Shown here: positions 25,886 through 35,397 of the stretch, in pieces | How positions within the stretch are numbered: the first letter of the stretch is position 1 | How the letters are laid out: every line of letters starts with the position of its first letter | Assembly: GCF_002006355.2 (NCBI RefSeq) | Contig: NZ_CP096980.1 | Span: forward strand, 2,976,001-3,040,000 | DNA: 64,000 bases | Source: Clostridium felsineum DSM 794 | Lineage (GTDB): Bacteria; Bacillota; Clostridia; Clostridiales; Clostridiaceae | Reading direction: 5' to 3' | Made by a program: the position numbers and the translations under genes | Notes under the pieces: generated by a model | Told to the model about the DNA's origin: nothing | Databases searched by the model: none | The model's input: only the letters and a program-made list of their open reading frames with translations

Positions 25886-26782
25886 TTATAAATAATATAC
25901 ATTTTCCACACAAAGGCTTTTTCCATTTCTTATTTTATATTCTCTAGTTTCTTTCCTAATTATTTTAAATTCCCATAACTTGCTTAATATTTCCTCAAAA
26001 TTTATAGAAAATTCTTTAAATACAATATCCGTACTTATATCCTCTGCACTTAATTTTTTGTCCTTATCCCTCATAAAGTCAATTAAAATAGATGTGATTG
26101 ATTTTATATTTTTATTTATGAATTCTTCTATTTTTTTAATTGCCTGTATTATCGCTTCTTCAACATTATCTTTTGAAAAAAATAGCTTGTCTATATAATT
26201 TTTAAAATCATCATTTATATTAATTAACATATTTACATCATCTTTATTTATCATATAACCAGAATAATTAATATATAACTTTGAAAATTCTTCTACACAT
26301 TTTACAGCTGAATAATAGGATGTGTATATCCTATTATTATTTAAATATTTTTTGCATAGTCCAATACTTTTTAGTAAATCTGATATATATACCATATTCC
26401 ACTTTTCTCTATCAATATCTGGATAATATCTTCCACTATCATACTTTTCCGTTATATCCTTATCTTTTGAAAACACCAATTTAGATGACGCAAATATTCT
26501 ATGAAAAAAGCCGCCCTTTATATCATTCTCGTTAAGAAGTACAAATTTACTTTTTCCCATAAGTTTTATATGAATAGGCACACCATTTTGCTCCATATAA
26601 ATATTTTTTATATTATCCATTCTTTCTTTTATTATTACCAATAAATCTATATCAGATTCCTTCCATAAGTCCCCAGATACCATACTTCCAAATACCATAG
26701 TAGCAAGAACTTCTTCATTTAGCTTTAGTGATTCAACTATAGCCATATATGCTTTTTGATATTTTAATATATCGTTTTCCAA
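25886..26782 (-). CDS. Nucleotidyltransferase-domain protein
   Basis: The 298-residue protein has a polymerase-beta-type nucleotidyltransferase domain in its first 110 residues: FGSMVSGDLWKESDIDLLVI carries the GS and DxD metal-binding pattern. The middle (about 130-220) is helical and HEPN-like, and the C-terminal part (about 230-298) may be a small winged helix. Substrate is not evident; antibiotic- or protein-modifying nucleotidyl transfer are both possible. The start is TTG behind GGGGGTGA. It sits between hflX and the MocR regulator in the same direction. Confidence 0.8.
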   Translation of the reverse strand: MENDILKYQKAYMAIVESLKLNEEVLATMVFGSMVSGDLWKESDIDLLVIIKERMDNIKNIYMEQNGVPIHIKLMGKSKFVLLNENDIKGGFFHRIFASSKLVFSKDKDITEKYDSGRYYPDIDREKWNMVYISDLLKSIGLCKKYLNNNRIYTSYYSAVKCVEEFSKLYINYSGYMINKDDVNMLININDDFKNYIDKLFFSKDNVEEAIIQAIKKIEEFINKNIKSITSILIDFMRDKDKKLSAEDISTDIVFKEFSINFEEILSKLWEFKIIRKETREYKIRNGKSLCVENVYYL

Positions 26783-26803
26783 ATTTTCACCCCCGAGTAA
26801 TAA

Positions 26804-28585
26804 TTACATCATATACTCATTGCATTTATTATAAACTTCATTATCAACTACTGCCACAATATGAGTTCCTTCGTTTTCGAAGTCTTCTTTCTTAACAATA
26901 GCTTTTTCATGAATATATGAAGCTATCTTTTGATCAGCATATGGTATTAAATATTCAACTTCTCTAGTTGTGCTAGGAATTCTTTCTACCATTTTACTCA
27001 TAAGCAAATCTAAATTAACCTTATTTTTTGCTGATATTTCAATAATATCTTCCTCTTTTATACGTTCTTTTATAAGTTTTAATTTTTCTTCTGATAGTTT
27101 ATCAATTTTATTTAATACTAGTATCTGAGTTTTATCACTCGCACCCAATTCCTTTAAAACTCCATTTACTGCTTCTATCTGCTCCATAAAAGTATCTGAA
27201 GCTGCATCAACCACATGCACTAATAAATCAGAATACACTACCTCTTCAAGCGTAGATTTAAAGGCTTCAACAAGATCATGTGGAAGTTTTCTTACAAATC
27301 CAACCGTATCTGTTAACACAGCTCTTCTCCCATCTACAAGATTAATTGCTCTAGTAGTTACATCTAATGTTGCAAAAAGCATATCTTTTTCAAGAACACT
27401 TTCTTTATTTACACTATCCAATGGTGCTGCTATTTCACATATTGCATTTCTTAAAGTTGATTTTCCGGCATTGGTGTATCCTACAAGAGAAATACACGGT
27501 AACTTTTCGGATACTCTTCTCTCTCTTTGTACTTGTCTTGTTGTTTTTATCTTTCTTAATTCCTTTTGAATTTCATACACTCTTTCACTTATATGTCTTC
27601 TGTCAATTTCTAGCTTCTTTTCACCTGGTCCTTTAGTTCCTATACCTCCACCTGTTCTTGAAAGCACTTTTCCAAGTCCCATAAGCCTTGGCATTCTGTA
27701 TTTAAGCTGTGCTAATTCAACTTGAAGCTTAGACTCCTTTGATCCAGCCCTTCTTGCAAATATCTCTAATATTAATGTGGTTCTATCAATAACCTTTAGT
27801 CCTATGGCTTCTTCAAGATTCCTAACTTGTGCTCCAGAAAGTTCATCATCAAAAATTATAACATTTGCGTGATGAACTTGGGTTAATAATCTTATCTCAT
27901 CAACTTTACCTTTTCCTATAAAATATGCATTATCTATTTTTTCTTTTTTCTGTATAACCTTTTCAACTGCTAAAACTCCACATGCATCTGCAAGTTCTTT
28001 TAATTCCTCTAGACTTTCCATAGTATCTACTCCTACTATTATTGCCCTTTCAGAATCATCATAATCAAGTTTTAAATTACTAATATGATTTTCAGCATAA
28101 TTAATTTCATCTATGAACTTAAAATTTATAGCCTCTTCTATACTTATAGAATTATAAAGCTTTGGAATTATTTTATTATTTTCCACATCACAAAATCCGA
28201 TACTGACACCTGTAACATTCCCTTCAAGTGCTCCAACTGCAACTATAGCATCCAATCTGGAATTTAATAATGATGATATATCTATATCAGAAAACCTAGG
28301 ATTTCCACTAGGATGTGTATGTATTATTCTAATTCCTGATAATTTTCTTTCTTTTAAATTAAAAAGAGGTGTTTCAACACTCCTTGCGTCTCCAATCGAT
28401 ACACTTAAAATTTTACCTTTTCTATCAATTGCAACACTTATTTCTCTTTCGATTAAATTAGTTACCCTGCATATTAAATTTATAATTTCAATTGTAAAAA
28501 TACTTTCTTTTGAATACATATCATATAATTTTTCAAGTTCATTAATTAAAGAGTTTCTTACTCCCTGTGTATTTCCTGATATCAT
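26804..28585 (-). CDS. hflX: HflX ribosome-associated GTPase with N-terminal JAMM domain
   Basis: The 593-residue protein is about 170 residues longer than E. coli HflX. The C-terminal two thirds are typical: the HflX nucleotide-binding region (about 180-340, with GKGKVDE and GGIGTKGPGEKKLE) and a G domain (about 365-530) with GYTNAGKST, DTVGF and LNKIDK. HflX splits stalled 70S ribosomes. The extra N-terminal part contains a complete JAMM metal pattern H89-x-H91-x7-S99-x2-D102 (IHTHPSGNPRFSDID), as in RadC/JAB proteases, with Glu upstream in LIEREIS. The start ATG has AAGGAGG. Whether the JAMM part is an active protease is unknown. Confidence 0.92.
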   Translation of the reverse strand: MISGNTQGVRNSLINELEKLYDMYSKESIFTIEIINLICRVTNLIEREISVAIDRKGKILSVSIGDARSVETPLFNLKERKLSGIRIIHTHPSGNPRFSDIDISSLLNSRLDAIVAVGALEGNVTGVSIGFCDVENNKIIPKLYNSISIEEAINFKFIDEINYAENHISNLKLDYDDSERAIIVGVDTMESLEELKELADACGVLAVEKVIQKKEKIDNAYFIGKGKVDEIRLLTQVHHANVIIFDDELSGAQVRNLEEAIGLKVIDRTTLILEIFARRAGSKESKLQVELAQLKYRMPRLMGLGKVLSRTGGGIGTKGPGEKKLEIDRRHISERVYEIQKELRKIKTTRQVQRERRVSEKLPCISLVGYTNAGKSTLRNAICEIAAPLDSVNKESVLEKDMLFATLDVTTRAINLVDGRRAVLTDTVGFVRKLPHDLVEAFKSTLEEVVYSDLLVHVVDAASDTFMEQIEAVNGVLKELGASDKTQILVLNKIDKLSEEKLKLIKERIKEEDIIEISAKNKVNLDLLMSKMVERIPSTTREVEYLIPYADQKIASYIHEKAIVKKEDFENEGTHIVAVVDNEVYNKCNEYMM

Positions 28586-28783
28586 AATTCAAGTTCCTCC
28601 TTAAGTGTTAAATATATAAGTTGTGCAATTTCTAATACCTTCTGACTTTTAAAATATCTAGAATGGAATATATTAAGTAGTGATATTTTAGAAGCCACAA
28701 TGTAAACTTTATTATAACGTATATATATCATACATTATATCATTTTTATCTGCAAATTTATACAAATCTTAAATCACATATAT

Positions 28784-29443
28784 TTAAGGTATATTAAATC
28801 CAGAATTTTTAAGATTTAAACCTAAAGCCGAATTCGGTATTTTGCCTACTATTACAGTTTCTGATACTGGTATTTCATTTTTAATTTCTATATCATCATA
28901 GGACATTGGAATCATAACCCTTACTTTAGTTTTAACCAAAATCATTATTGTATGCCTTGTTTGATTAATTCCAGCTCCTTCAAATTTTGATACATAACTT
29001 GTTTCAACATTTCCTATTTGCTGTGCTTTAATAGTAAGCTTAGGCCCCATATATGCTAACATATTATTCTTTAAAATATAGCCTAAAGGTACTTTAATTC
29101 CTATCTCTCCTAATTTTTTAATATCATATTGAGCCTCCAATGCCAAATCACAAGCTAATTTGTTTAATTTTACTGTATTTGCTTTCATCATAACTATATT
29201 TCCCTCATTATCTTTTTCTATTTCTATTATTTTATTATAGTCATAATTCTTATTATATACTTCTGACATATTTTTATTTACTATTTCGGTAATTTTCGAC
29301 TTTATGTCTGAATTTGCTGTCTGCATTATTACAGGTGTTATTAATTTATCAAAGCTATATATAAGGCTATTGAATAATACTAACATAAATGTTAATATTA
29401 TTATAATAACTAACTTTGATTTCTTTCCGCTAATATATACCAC
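28784..29443 (-). CDS. yunB: Sporulation protein YunB
   Basis: The 219-residue protein has one N-terminal membrane segment (about 10-33, LVIIIILTFMLVLFNSLIY) and an outer domain with the conserved family ending VPVSETVIVGKIPNSALG-like (here IPVSETVIVGKIPNSA). YunB is a SigE-controlled protein needed for efficient sporulation in Bacillus (established knowledge). The frame opens at GTG 29443, which lies within the ribosome-site-like AGAGGTGG, so the exact start is uncertain. It is transcribed away from the penicillin-binding protein gene. Confidence 0.88.
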   Translation of the reverse strand: MVYISGKKSKLVIIIILTFMLVLFNSLIYSFDKLITPVIMQTANSDIKSKITEIVNKNMSEVYNKNYDYNKIIEIEKDNEGNIVMMKANTVKLNKLACDLALEAQYDIKKLGEIGIKVPLGYILKNNMLAYMGPKLTIKAQQIGNVETSYVSKFEGAGINQTRHTIMILVKTKVRVMIPMSYDDIEIKNEIPVSETVIVGKIPNSALGLNLKNSGFNIP

Positions 29444-29691
29444 CTCTTTCCATATTTGTGCAATGTTTTTTTAATTTATTAAAAAAACATTTCACAAAAC
29501 AATTTTTTTATATTAAATAACTATTAATTATATGGAAGATTATTTAACTTTAGTTTATAATATGGTTAGCTACACAAAAATATTATTTCAAATCAAAAAT
29601 GATAGTATTGTTTTAGAATATAGCAATTTGTTATTATATCAATGTGTGGTATAATTATTCAACATAGTTTAATACTTTTAAGGAGGAAGTT

Positions 29692-32073
29692 ATGTCTGAT
29701 AATATTAAGACTAACAGTAAAAATAGATCTGTTAAAAGAACAAAAAAAGTGAAGAAAAAAAAGAAGTTTGGCTTCTTTAAAAAACTATTTACTGTTCTGT
29801 TTTGCCTTTTTATTTTATTATCCGTGGCTGCTGCTGGGGTTATATTTGCAGTAATAAAAACGGCTCCAAACTTAGATGTAAATGGTACAATATTAAATTT
29901 GGATCAGCCTTCGCAATTATATGATGACAACAATAATGCAATGGATACTGTTGTAACAAGTCAAAAACGTTATGTTGTAAGTATAAATGATATACCAAAA
30001 AATTTATCAAATGCCTTTGTAAGCATTGAAGATGAACGTTTTTATAAACATAACGGTATAGATACTAAAAGAATACTAGGGGCTTTTTACAATGATATAA
30101 AATCAAAGCTTCACAAACAAAATAATATTCAAGGTGCATCAACTATAACTCAGCAGCTCATAAAAAATAGAATGTTTTTAAATGATTCAATAGCGAATAG
30201 ACTTTCATTTAAAAGAAAAATTCAAGAAGCTTATTTATCTATAGAACTTGAAAACAAATTAAGCAAATCCCAAATACTTGAAGCATACATGAATACAATT
30301 TTTCTTGGTGGTCAAGCCAATGGAGTAGAGGCTGCATCAAGGCAATATTTTAACAAAAGCGCTAAAGATTTAAATTTGATAGAATGTGCATTTATTGCAG
30401 GACTTGCACAAAGTCCATCTGCATACTATCCGTTCTATGGTAATGCAGCTAAAAATCCAAATATATATTTAGATAGAACAAAGCTAGTTTTATATAAGAT
30501 GAGACAAAATAATTACATAGATTTTGCAACTTACCAAAATGCTATAAATGATCTTAATAGCAACAAATTAGCTTTTTCACAGCAAAAAATAGCTAATAAA
30601 TACACTTACGAATGGTTTTCTATACCAGTCGTAAACCAAGTAAAGCAAGATTTAAAATCTCAGTATCATTACACTGATGAAGAAATAGATTCTCTGCTTC
30701 GAGATGGTGGACTTAAAATATATACTACTATGAACACTAACATGCAAAATAATGTTCAATCTATAATTAATAATAACAATACATTAAAAAGTGTATCTTA
30801 CTCTGACAAATATAATATAGTTCAACCAGAAGCTGCTGCCACTTTATTTGACTATCATACAGGAGAAATAAAAGCTATTGTTGGTGGTAGAGGCGATCAA
30901 CCTCCTACTTCCTTTAATAGAGCAGACTCTAGTAGTTATCTACGTTCTGTAGGTTCTAGTATAAAACCTCTTACAGTTTATGCTCCAGCAATAGATACTA
31001 AACTAGCTACAGAAGACACCATGATTAACGATTCTCCACTTTCAGCTGATGTTGCTGAAAAATATGGTTCCAATGGAACTCCATATAATCCTCATAATGA
31101 TGACTACAATTTTATGGGTCCAGTAAATTTAAAAACTGCCATGAAAAACTCAATAAACCTTGTAGCAATAAAATTAGAGGATAAACTTGGTCTTTCAACA
31201 GGAGCTTCTTACGGTGAAAAATTTGGTCTTAATTTAAATAATAAAGACAAAGGTAGTATTGCAGCCTTATCACTTGGTGAAATTGGTGGATCTAATACCA
31301 CTACTATGGCTGCCGCTTATGGTGTATTTGGAAATAATGGATTATATTCAGATCCTAAATTATATAGAAAAGTCATAGACAAAACAGGAAAAGTACTTTT
31401 AGAAAATACTTACTCAACTAAAAAGGTTATCTCACCTCAAGCTGCCTACATAATGTATGATTTATTAAAAGGCCCAGTTAGCTCAGGTGGTACTGGTAGT
31501 AACGCTAACTTTGGTGATATGCCAGTTGCTGGTAAAACAGGTACTGCTTCAGATTCTAAAAACTTATGGTTTTGTGGTTTAACTCCATATTATTCTGCTG
31601 CTGTTTGGGTTGGAAATGATAAGCCATCTAAACTTAGCTTAGGAAGTAATGATGTTGCTGAAATATGGGGAGAAATAATGAAAATGGCTAATGCTAGCTT
31701 AACCGTTAAAGATATCGAAGTACCAGGTGGCGTAACTAAGATAGGTGATTCTTACTATATAGACGGTACTAGTCCATCTAATTTAAGTGAAGATGAACAG
31801 CCTTCGAAGACTACAACTAATGCAAATAACAATACTAATACTACTAATACTACAGTGCCAAGTACTAACACTCAAGCTGCACCTAATAACAATGTTACTA
31901 ACCCAAATACTACTAATAACAATGCAACTAATACTACAGTACCTAATACTACTGAACCTAATAACTCTAACCAACCACCTGTTACCCCTACACCTTCTAC
32001 TAATACTGATACCAATACTACTAATACTAATACCAATACACAAAATAGCCAAAATCAAACTAACAATAAATAA
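29692..32073 (+). CDS. Class A penicillin-binding protein (PBP1A)
   Basis: A 793-residue bifunctional peptidoglycan synthase. A Lys-rich cytoplasmic tail (1-32) and one membrane helix (about 33-58) precede the GT51 glycosyltransferase (about 80-260, SIEDERFYKHNGID and GASTITQQLIKN) and the transpeptidase (about 360-660) with catalytic S422 in SSIK and KTGT near 621. The last 100 residues are low-complexity Thr/Asn/Pro, a flexible tail seen in clostridial PBP1 proteins. AGGAGG lies 6 bp before ATG. It is the only rightward gene in this core stretch and ends in a terminator shared with spoVAEA. Confidence 0.95.
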   Translation: MSDNIKTNSKNRSVKRTKKVKKKKKFGFFKKLFTVLFCLFILLSVAAAGVIFAVIKTAPNLDVNGTILNLDQPSQLYDDNNNAMDTVVTSQKRYVVSINDIPKNLSNAFVSIEDERFYKHNGIDTKRILGAFYNDIKSKLHKQNNIQGASTITQQLIKNRMFLNDSIANRLSFKRKIQEAYLSIELENKLSKSQILEAYMNTIFLGGQANGVEAASRQYFNKSAKDLNLIECAFIAGLAQSPSAYYPFYGNAAKNPNIYLDRTKLVLYKMRQNNYIDFATYQNAINDLNSNKLAFSQQKIANKYTYEWFSIPVVNQVKQDLKSQYHYTDEEIDSLLRDGGLKIYTTMNTNMQNNVQSIINNNNTLKSVSYSDKYNIVQPEAAATLFDYHTGEIKAIVGGRGDQPPTSFNRADSSSYLRSVGSSIKPLTVYAPAIDTKLATEDTMINDSPLSADVAEKYGSNGTPYNPHNDDYNFMGPVNLKTAMKNSINLVAIKLEDKLGLSTGASYGEKFGLNLNNKDKGSIAALSLGEIGGSNTTTMAAAYGVFGNNGLYSDPKLYRKVIDKTGKVLLENTYSTKKVISPQAAYIMYDLLKGPVSSGGTGSNANFGDMPVAGKTGTASDSKNLWFCGLTPYYSAAVWVGNDKPSKLSLGSNDVAEIWGEIMKMANASLTVKDIEVPGGVTKIGDSYYIDGTSPSNLSEDEQPSKTTTNANNNTNTTNTTVPSTNTQAAPNNNVTNPNTTNNNATNTTVPNTTEPNNSNQPPVTPTPSTNTDTNTTNTNTNTQNSQNQTNNK
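31800..32068 (+). repeat. Thr/Asn-rich low-complexity coding repeat
   Basis: The 3' end of the PBP gene is built from imperfect repeats of AATACTACT-like triplets that encode Asn-Thr runs. The spurious open frames seen on both strands here come from this triplet bias. Length may vary between strains. Confidence 0.75.
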
Positions 32074-32109
32074 AAATAGGCTGTGCAAGATCTTGCACAG
32101 CCTATTTTT
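32072..32109. terminator. Bidirectional terminator between PBP gene and spoVAEA
   Basis: AAAAATAGGCTGTGCAAGA (32072-32090) is followed directly by its exact reverse complement (32091-32109). The 19-bp G+C-containing stem ends in T runs on both strands and separates the two convergent genes. Confidence 0.9.
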
Positions 32110-32659
32110 ATTTTTCATAACTATTAATAATTAGCTTTACTGCTGCTGTAAGTATTGGGCATCCTTTACTTAAATCATCATTGCCATCCATCTTTCCAGG
32201 ATCTCCTATCCCAATAATTACAGGTACATCATTAGGATTTATGGTATTTATTGTATCCCCTATAATTATTCTATTATCCTTTTCGTTTCCATACTTATCC
32301 ACAGCATGTTTTATAATATTTCCCCATTTATCTATTGAATAGTCAACTCTTATACCACTTCCAGCAGAATTTGATGCCACTGCTACTATTCCCATTAATA
32401 TTACTTCTTGACTTTTTATAATTGTTTGTATTATTTTTTCTCCATTTCCACGTCCTATATCACCTCGGTCATCTACCATTATGATTGTAGGATCTTCTTT
32501 TGCACATTTAATAAGCTTTATAACTTCCTCTCCGTTAATTTTACTTGGATTACCGCTTGAAATAGAAATACAACGTCCATTTATATTTTTAGCTACCCTC
32601 TCAGCAGCCTTTTTAGCAATTTTATCTCCATCTGTTAATATTATAATTTTATGTTTCAT
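32108..32659 (-). CDS. spoVAEA: Stage V sporulation protein AE, soluble form (SpoVAEA)
   Basis: The 183-residue soluble protein matches SpoVAEA: it opens KIIILTDGDKIAKKAAE, has VDDRGDIGRGNGEK near 70-83, IGDTIN and GIGDPGKMDGNDDLSKGCP near 152-170. In Bacillus the spoVA products form the channel that loads dipicolinic acid into the forespore. It starts 4 bp inside the end of spoVAEB and is the last gene of the leftward spoVAC-D-EB-EA group. The YyaC spore-protease family has a superficially similar size but a different motif set. Confidence 0.88.
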   Translation of the reverse strand: MKHKIIILTDGDKIAKKAAERVAKNINGRCISISSGNPSKINGEEVIKLIKCAKEDPTIIMVDDRGDIGRGNGEKIIQTIIKSQEVILMGIVAVASNSAGSGIRVDYSIDKWGNIIKHAVDKYGNEKDNRIIIGDTINTINPNDVPVIIGIGDPGKMDGNDDLSKGCPILTAAVKLIINSYEK

Positions 32660-33021
32660 TTATAATTTTTCGTTTTTGAGTTAAATAATAAAGCCATTAA
32701 ATATCCAAAAAATACTGCTCCAGTAATTCCTGCTGCTGTACCTTTTATACCACCTGTAAATGCTCCTATAATTCCATCTTTGTCTACCTCTCTAATGGTT
32801 GCTTTTGCAAGAGAATATCCAAAACCAGGAAGAGGCACTGTAGCACCAGCTTTACCATATTTAACAATAACATCATATATATCGAGCGCTCCTAATATTA
32901 CTCCTATAGTAACAAGAGAAACAAGTATCATAGCTGGTGTTATGGAGAACTTATCCATTAGTATTTGTACAATAACACACATGGCTCCTCCAACTAAAAA
33001 AGATAATATATAATTACTCAT
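32656..33021 (-). CDS. spoVAEB: Stage V sporulation protein AE, membrane form (SpoVAEB)
   Basis: The 121-residue protein is almost entirely hydrophobic, with three to four membrane helices and the conserved segment GAGATVPLPGFGYSLAKA-like (here KAGATVPLPGFGYSLAKAT near 75-93). It belongs to the SpoVAC/SpoVAE membrane family of the dipicolinate transporter. It overlaps spoVAD upstream by 8 bp and spoVAEA downstream by 4 bp, so the group is translationally coupled. Confidence 0.92.
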   Translation of the reverse strand: MSNYILSFLVGGAMCVIVQILMDKFSITPAMILVSLVTIGVILGALDIYDVIVKYGKAGATVPLPGFGYSLAKATIREVDKDGIIGAFTGGIKGTAAGITGAVFFGYLMALLFNSKTKNYK

Positions 33022-34051
33022 TTTTCATCCCTCCAAACTCAATAGAAACAGCGTGTGCAATTCCCGGTATAGATTCACCCTGAAGATTTGAAGTTGTACT
33101 CATAAGTGCTCCTGTGGATATTAGAAGAGCTTTCTTTATTTTTCCATTAAGCATATTCTTATATATATATCCACAATCTACAACTGCTGAACATCCACAA
33201 CCACTTCCTCCTGAATTCGTATCCTGTTCATCGCAGTCAAATATTTTTTCTCCACAATCTATATAAACATTACTCATATCATATCCATACTCTTTTTTTA
33301 AGAGTTCTTCCGTTATCTTTTTTCCAACTGTTCCAAGGTCACCTGTAGCTATAACATCATAATCCTGTGGGGTTCTACCTGTATCTTGAAAATGCTGTTT
33401 TATAGTATCTACAGCTGCCGGTGCCATTGCTTCTCCCATACTATCAGGACTTGTTATACCATAATCTTTAACCTTACCTGCTGTTACAAACGTTATGTAA
33501 GGAAAATTTCCTTGTCTTCCAAGAAGCATTGCCCCTGCTCCCGTTACAGTCCACTGTGCATATGGCTTTCTTTGACTTCCATATTCAAGTGGATACCTAA
33601 ATTGTCTTTCAGCAGCCGAGAAATGAGATGAGGTAGCTGCTACTGTATAATCTGCAAACCCACCATCCATAATCATTGCTGCAATACTCAATGATTCCGT
33701 CATTGTAGAACATGCTCCATATAGTCCATAAAACGGTATTTTTACATCCCTTGCAGCAAAACTTGAAGATGTAATTTGATTTAAAAGATCTCCTGCAAAT
33801 AAATAATCTATATCCTTTTCAGTTAAATTTGATTTCTTTATAACCTCTGTAATTACTGTATATAGCATATTACTTTCTGCCTTTTCAAAGCTCTCTTCTC
33901 CATTCATATCATCACTTAAGATTATATCGAAATAATCTTTAAGTGGTCCATTACCTTCTTTAGGACCTACCATAGATACTGCCGAAATTATTCTTGGTTT
34001 ACTGTCAATTCTTACTGTTTGAGAACCCAATCTCTTTTTCAAATTAGTCAC
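33014..34051 (-). CDS. spoVAD: Stage V sporulation protein AD
   Basis: The 345-residue SpoVAD has a thiolase-like fold and binds dipicolinic acid in the spore inner membrane complex. Visible family segments are FAGDLLNQITSSSFAARD near 85-102, YGACSTMTESL near 111-121 and GGSGCGCSA near 281-289. The start is GTG at 34051; a TTG three codons later (34042), which is better spaced from AGGGTGAC, is an alternative. It lies 1 bp after spoVAC and overlaps spoVAEB. Confidence 0.95.
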   Translation of the reverse strand: MTNLKKRLGSQTVRIDSKPRIISAVSMVGPKEGNGPLKDYFDIILSDDMNGEESFEKAESNMLYTVITEVIKKSNLTEKDIDYLFAGDLLNQITSSSFAARDVKIPFYGLYGACSTMTESLSIAAMIMDGGFADYTVAATSSHFSAAERQFRYPLEYGSQRKPYAQWTVTGAGAMLLGRQGNFPYITFVTAGKVKDYGITSPDSMGEAMAPAAVDTIKQHFQDTGRTPQDYDVIATGDLGTVGKKITEELLKKEYGYDMSNVYIDCGEKIFDCDEQDTNSGGSGCGCSAVVDCGYIYKNMLNGKIKKALLISTGALMSTTSNLQGESIPGIAHAVSIEFGGMKNE

Positions 34052-34052
34052 C

Positions 34053-34511
34053 CTATTTCATTAAATTAATTAGATAGTATATTATCCCAACAATAACTGA
34101 AGAACTTAATCCATATACAAGTACTGGTCCTGCTATTGTAAACATTTTAGCACTTACACCAAAAACAAATCCCTCTTTTTTAAACTCTATAGCTGGAGCA
34201 ACTATTGAATTTGCAAAACCTGTTATAGGAACTATACTTCCTGCACCTGCTATATTTGCGATTTTATCGTATATACCTATACCTGTTAAAAAGGCTCCTA
34301 TAAATATAAGTGTTGTAGACGTGTACATGCTTAAATCCTCAGCTGGTACACCATATCTTGAAAAAATATCAGAAATAAATTGACCTACATCACAAATTAT
34401 TCCTCCTATTAAGAATGCACCTATACAATTCTTTAAGGTATTAGGTTTTGGTTTTGCAGCTTTGGCTAAATTATTAAAATCAGTTTTAATTTTCTCCTCT
34501 GGTACCTCCAT
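34053..34511 (-). CDS. spoVAC: Stage V sporulation protein AC
   Basis: The 152-residue membrane protein has four to five hydrophobic helices after a polar N-terminus of about 28 residues. The FIGGIICDVGQF-like segment (here LIGGIICDVGQFISDIF) and GAGSIVPITGFANSIVAPA identify SpoVAC, the mechanosensitive channel-like part of the dipicolinate transporter. AAGGAGT is 9 bp before ATG. It is the first gene of the spoVA group and follows the sigF terminator; a SigG promoter is expected but could not be placed convincingly. Confidence 0.94.
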   Translation of the reverse strand: MEVPEEKIKTDFNNLAKAAKPKPNTLKNCIGAFLIGGIICDVGQFISDIFSRYGVPAEDLSMYTSTTLIFIGAFLTGIGIYDKIANIAGAGSIVPITGFANSIVAPAIEFKKEGFVFGVSAKMFTIAGPVLVYGLSSSVIVGIIYYLINLMK

Positions 34512-34579
34512 GTATTTTTCACTCCTTATATGTTTTATTTATTTCTAGTGTTTGCACTTAACTTATTTTTTAAACAAAA

Positions 34580-34611
34580 AAATAGTATACACTTAATTGT
34601 GCATACTATTT
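34580..34611 (-). terminator. spoIIA operon terminator
   Basis: AAATAGTATACAC (34580-34592) pairs with GTGCATACTATTT (34599-34611) with one mismatch and a 6-base loop; leftward it is followed by TTTTTTT. The sigF stop codon TAG (34606-34608) lies inside the stem. It separates spoIIA from spoVA transcription. Confidence 0.8.
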
Positions 34612-35397
34612 AGTTAGCTTTTCCCTTATAGCTTTCAATATTCTTTTCTCTATTCTCGAAACTTGAACTTGGCTTATTCCAAGCATACTAGCAACCTGTG
34701 TTTGAGTTTTATCCTTAAAATATCTAAGCATTATTATTTGTTTCGATTTTTTATCTAAATTTTTTATAATCTGCTTAAGTACAATCTTATCTATAACTTC
34801 CGAATCTTCTGAATATGGTTCACTTAATTTATCTATTAAAAGCACAGGTGAACCATCATCTTGATGAACAACATCATATAAATATTGCATACTCGTGGTT
34901 GATTCTGTTGCCATTATTATCTCTTCTTTATCTATTCCCGAAAATTCAGACAGTTCTTCTATTGTAGGTTCTCTGTTTAACTTTTTTACTAGTTTTTCTC
35001 TATCATAGTGAAGTTGTCTTGCCGTACTTTTTACACTTCTACTAACTTTTATTATACCATCATCTCTTAAAAATCTCTTTATTTCACCCATAATCATGGG
35101 AACTGCATAAGTAGAAAATTTAACTTTATATTCCGAATTAAAATTGTTAACGGCTTTTACAAGCCCCATACAACCTATTTGAAAAATGTCATCATACTCG
35201 TAACCTCTATTTAAAAATTTTCTACTTATAGCCGATACTAGAGGAAGATTGTTTTCTATAATTTTATTTAAAGCTTCTTTGTTTCCTTCTTGAACACTTT
35301 TTATCAATTTCTCGTTATCGTTATAATTATGCTCTTCTTTTTTTAAAGTATTTTCTTTTCCCATAACATTAGCTTCCCCGCTATTTCCCTCCTCCAT
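34606..35397 (-). CDS. sigF: Forespore sigma factor SigF
   Basis: A 263-residue sigma-70-family factor with region 2 (about 60-120, RKFLNRGYEYDDIFQIGCMGLVKA), region 3 (about 135-180) and region 4 (about 210-260, MLGISQVQVSRIEKRIL). It directs the first forespore transcription programme. The N-terminus is about 25 residues longer than usual and polar. ATG overlaps the spoIIAB stop by one base. Its activity is held by the anti-sigma factor SpoIIAB until dephosphorylated SpoIIAA releases it. Confidence 0.96.
   Translation of the reverse strand: MEEGNSGEANVMGKENTLKKEEHNYNDNEKLIKSVQEGNKEALNKIIENNLPLVSAISRKFLNRGYEYDDIFQIGCMGLVKAVNNFNSEYKVKFSTYAVPMIMGEIKRFLRDDGIIKVSRSVKSTARQLHYDREKLVKKLNREPTIEELSEFSGIDKEEIIMATESTTSMQYLYDVVHQDDGSPVLLIDKLSEPYSEDSEVIDKIVLKQIIKNLDKKSKQIIMLRYFKDKTQTQVASMLGISQVQVSRIEKRILKAIREKLTK

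Noticed and set aside
31800..32068. Possible CRISPR-like or tandem DNA array
   Set aside because: The repeats are imperfect triplets within a coding frame, without spacers of constant length.
31783..32134. Open frames of about 110 codons on both strands
   Set aside because: They arise from the Thr/Asn triplet repeat at the end of the penicillin-binding protein gene.
32108..32659. YyaC-type spore protease
   Set aside because: TDGDKIAKKAAE, RGDIGRGNGEK and the GIGDPGKM segment, plus coupling to spoVAEB, fit SpoVAEA instead.
34526..34555. SigG-like promoter GCAAA-18-CATATAA before spoVAC
   Set aside because: Transcription would start around 34519, after most of the ribosome site (34521-34527), so the message could not be translated from the chosen start.
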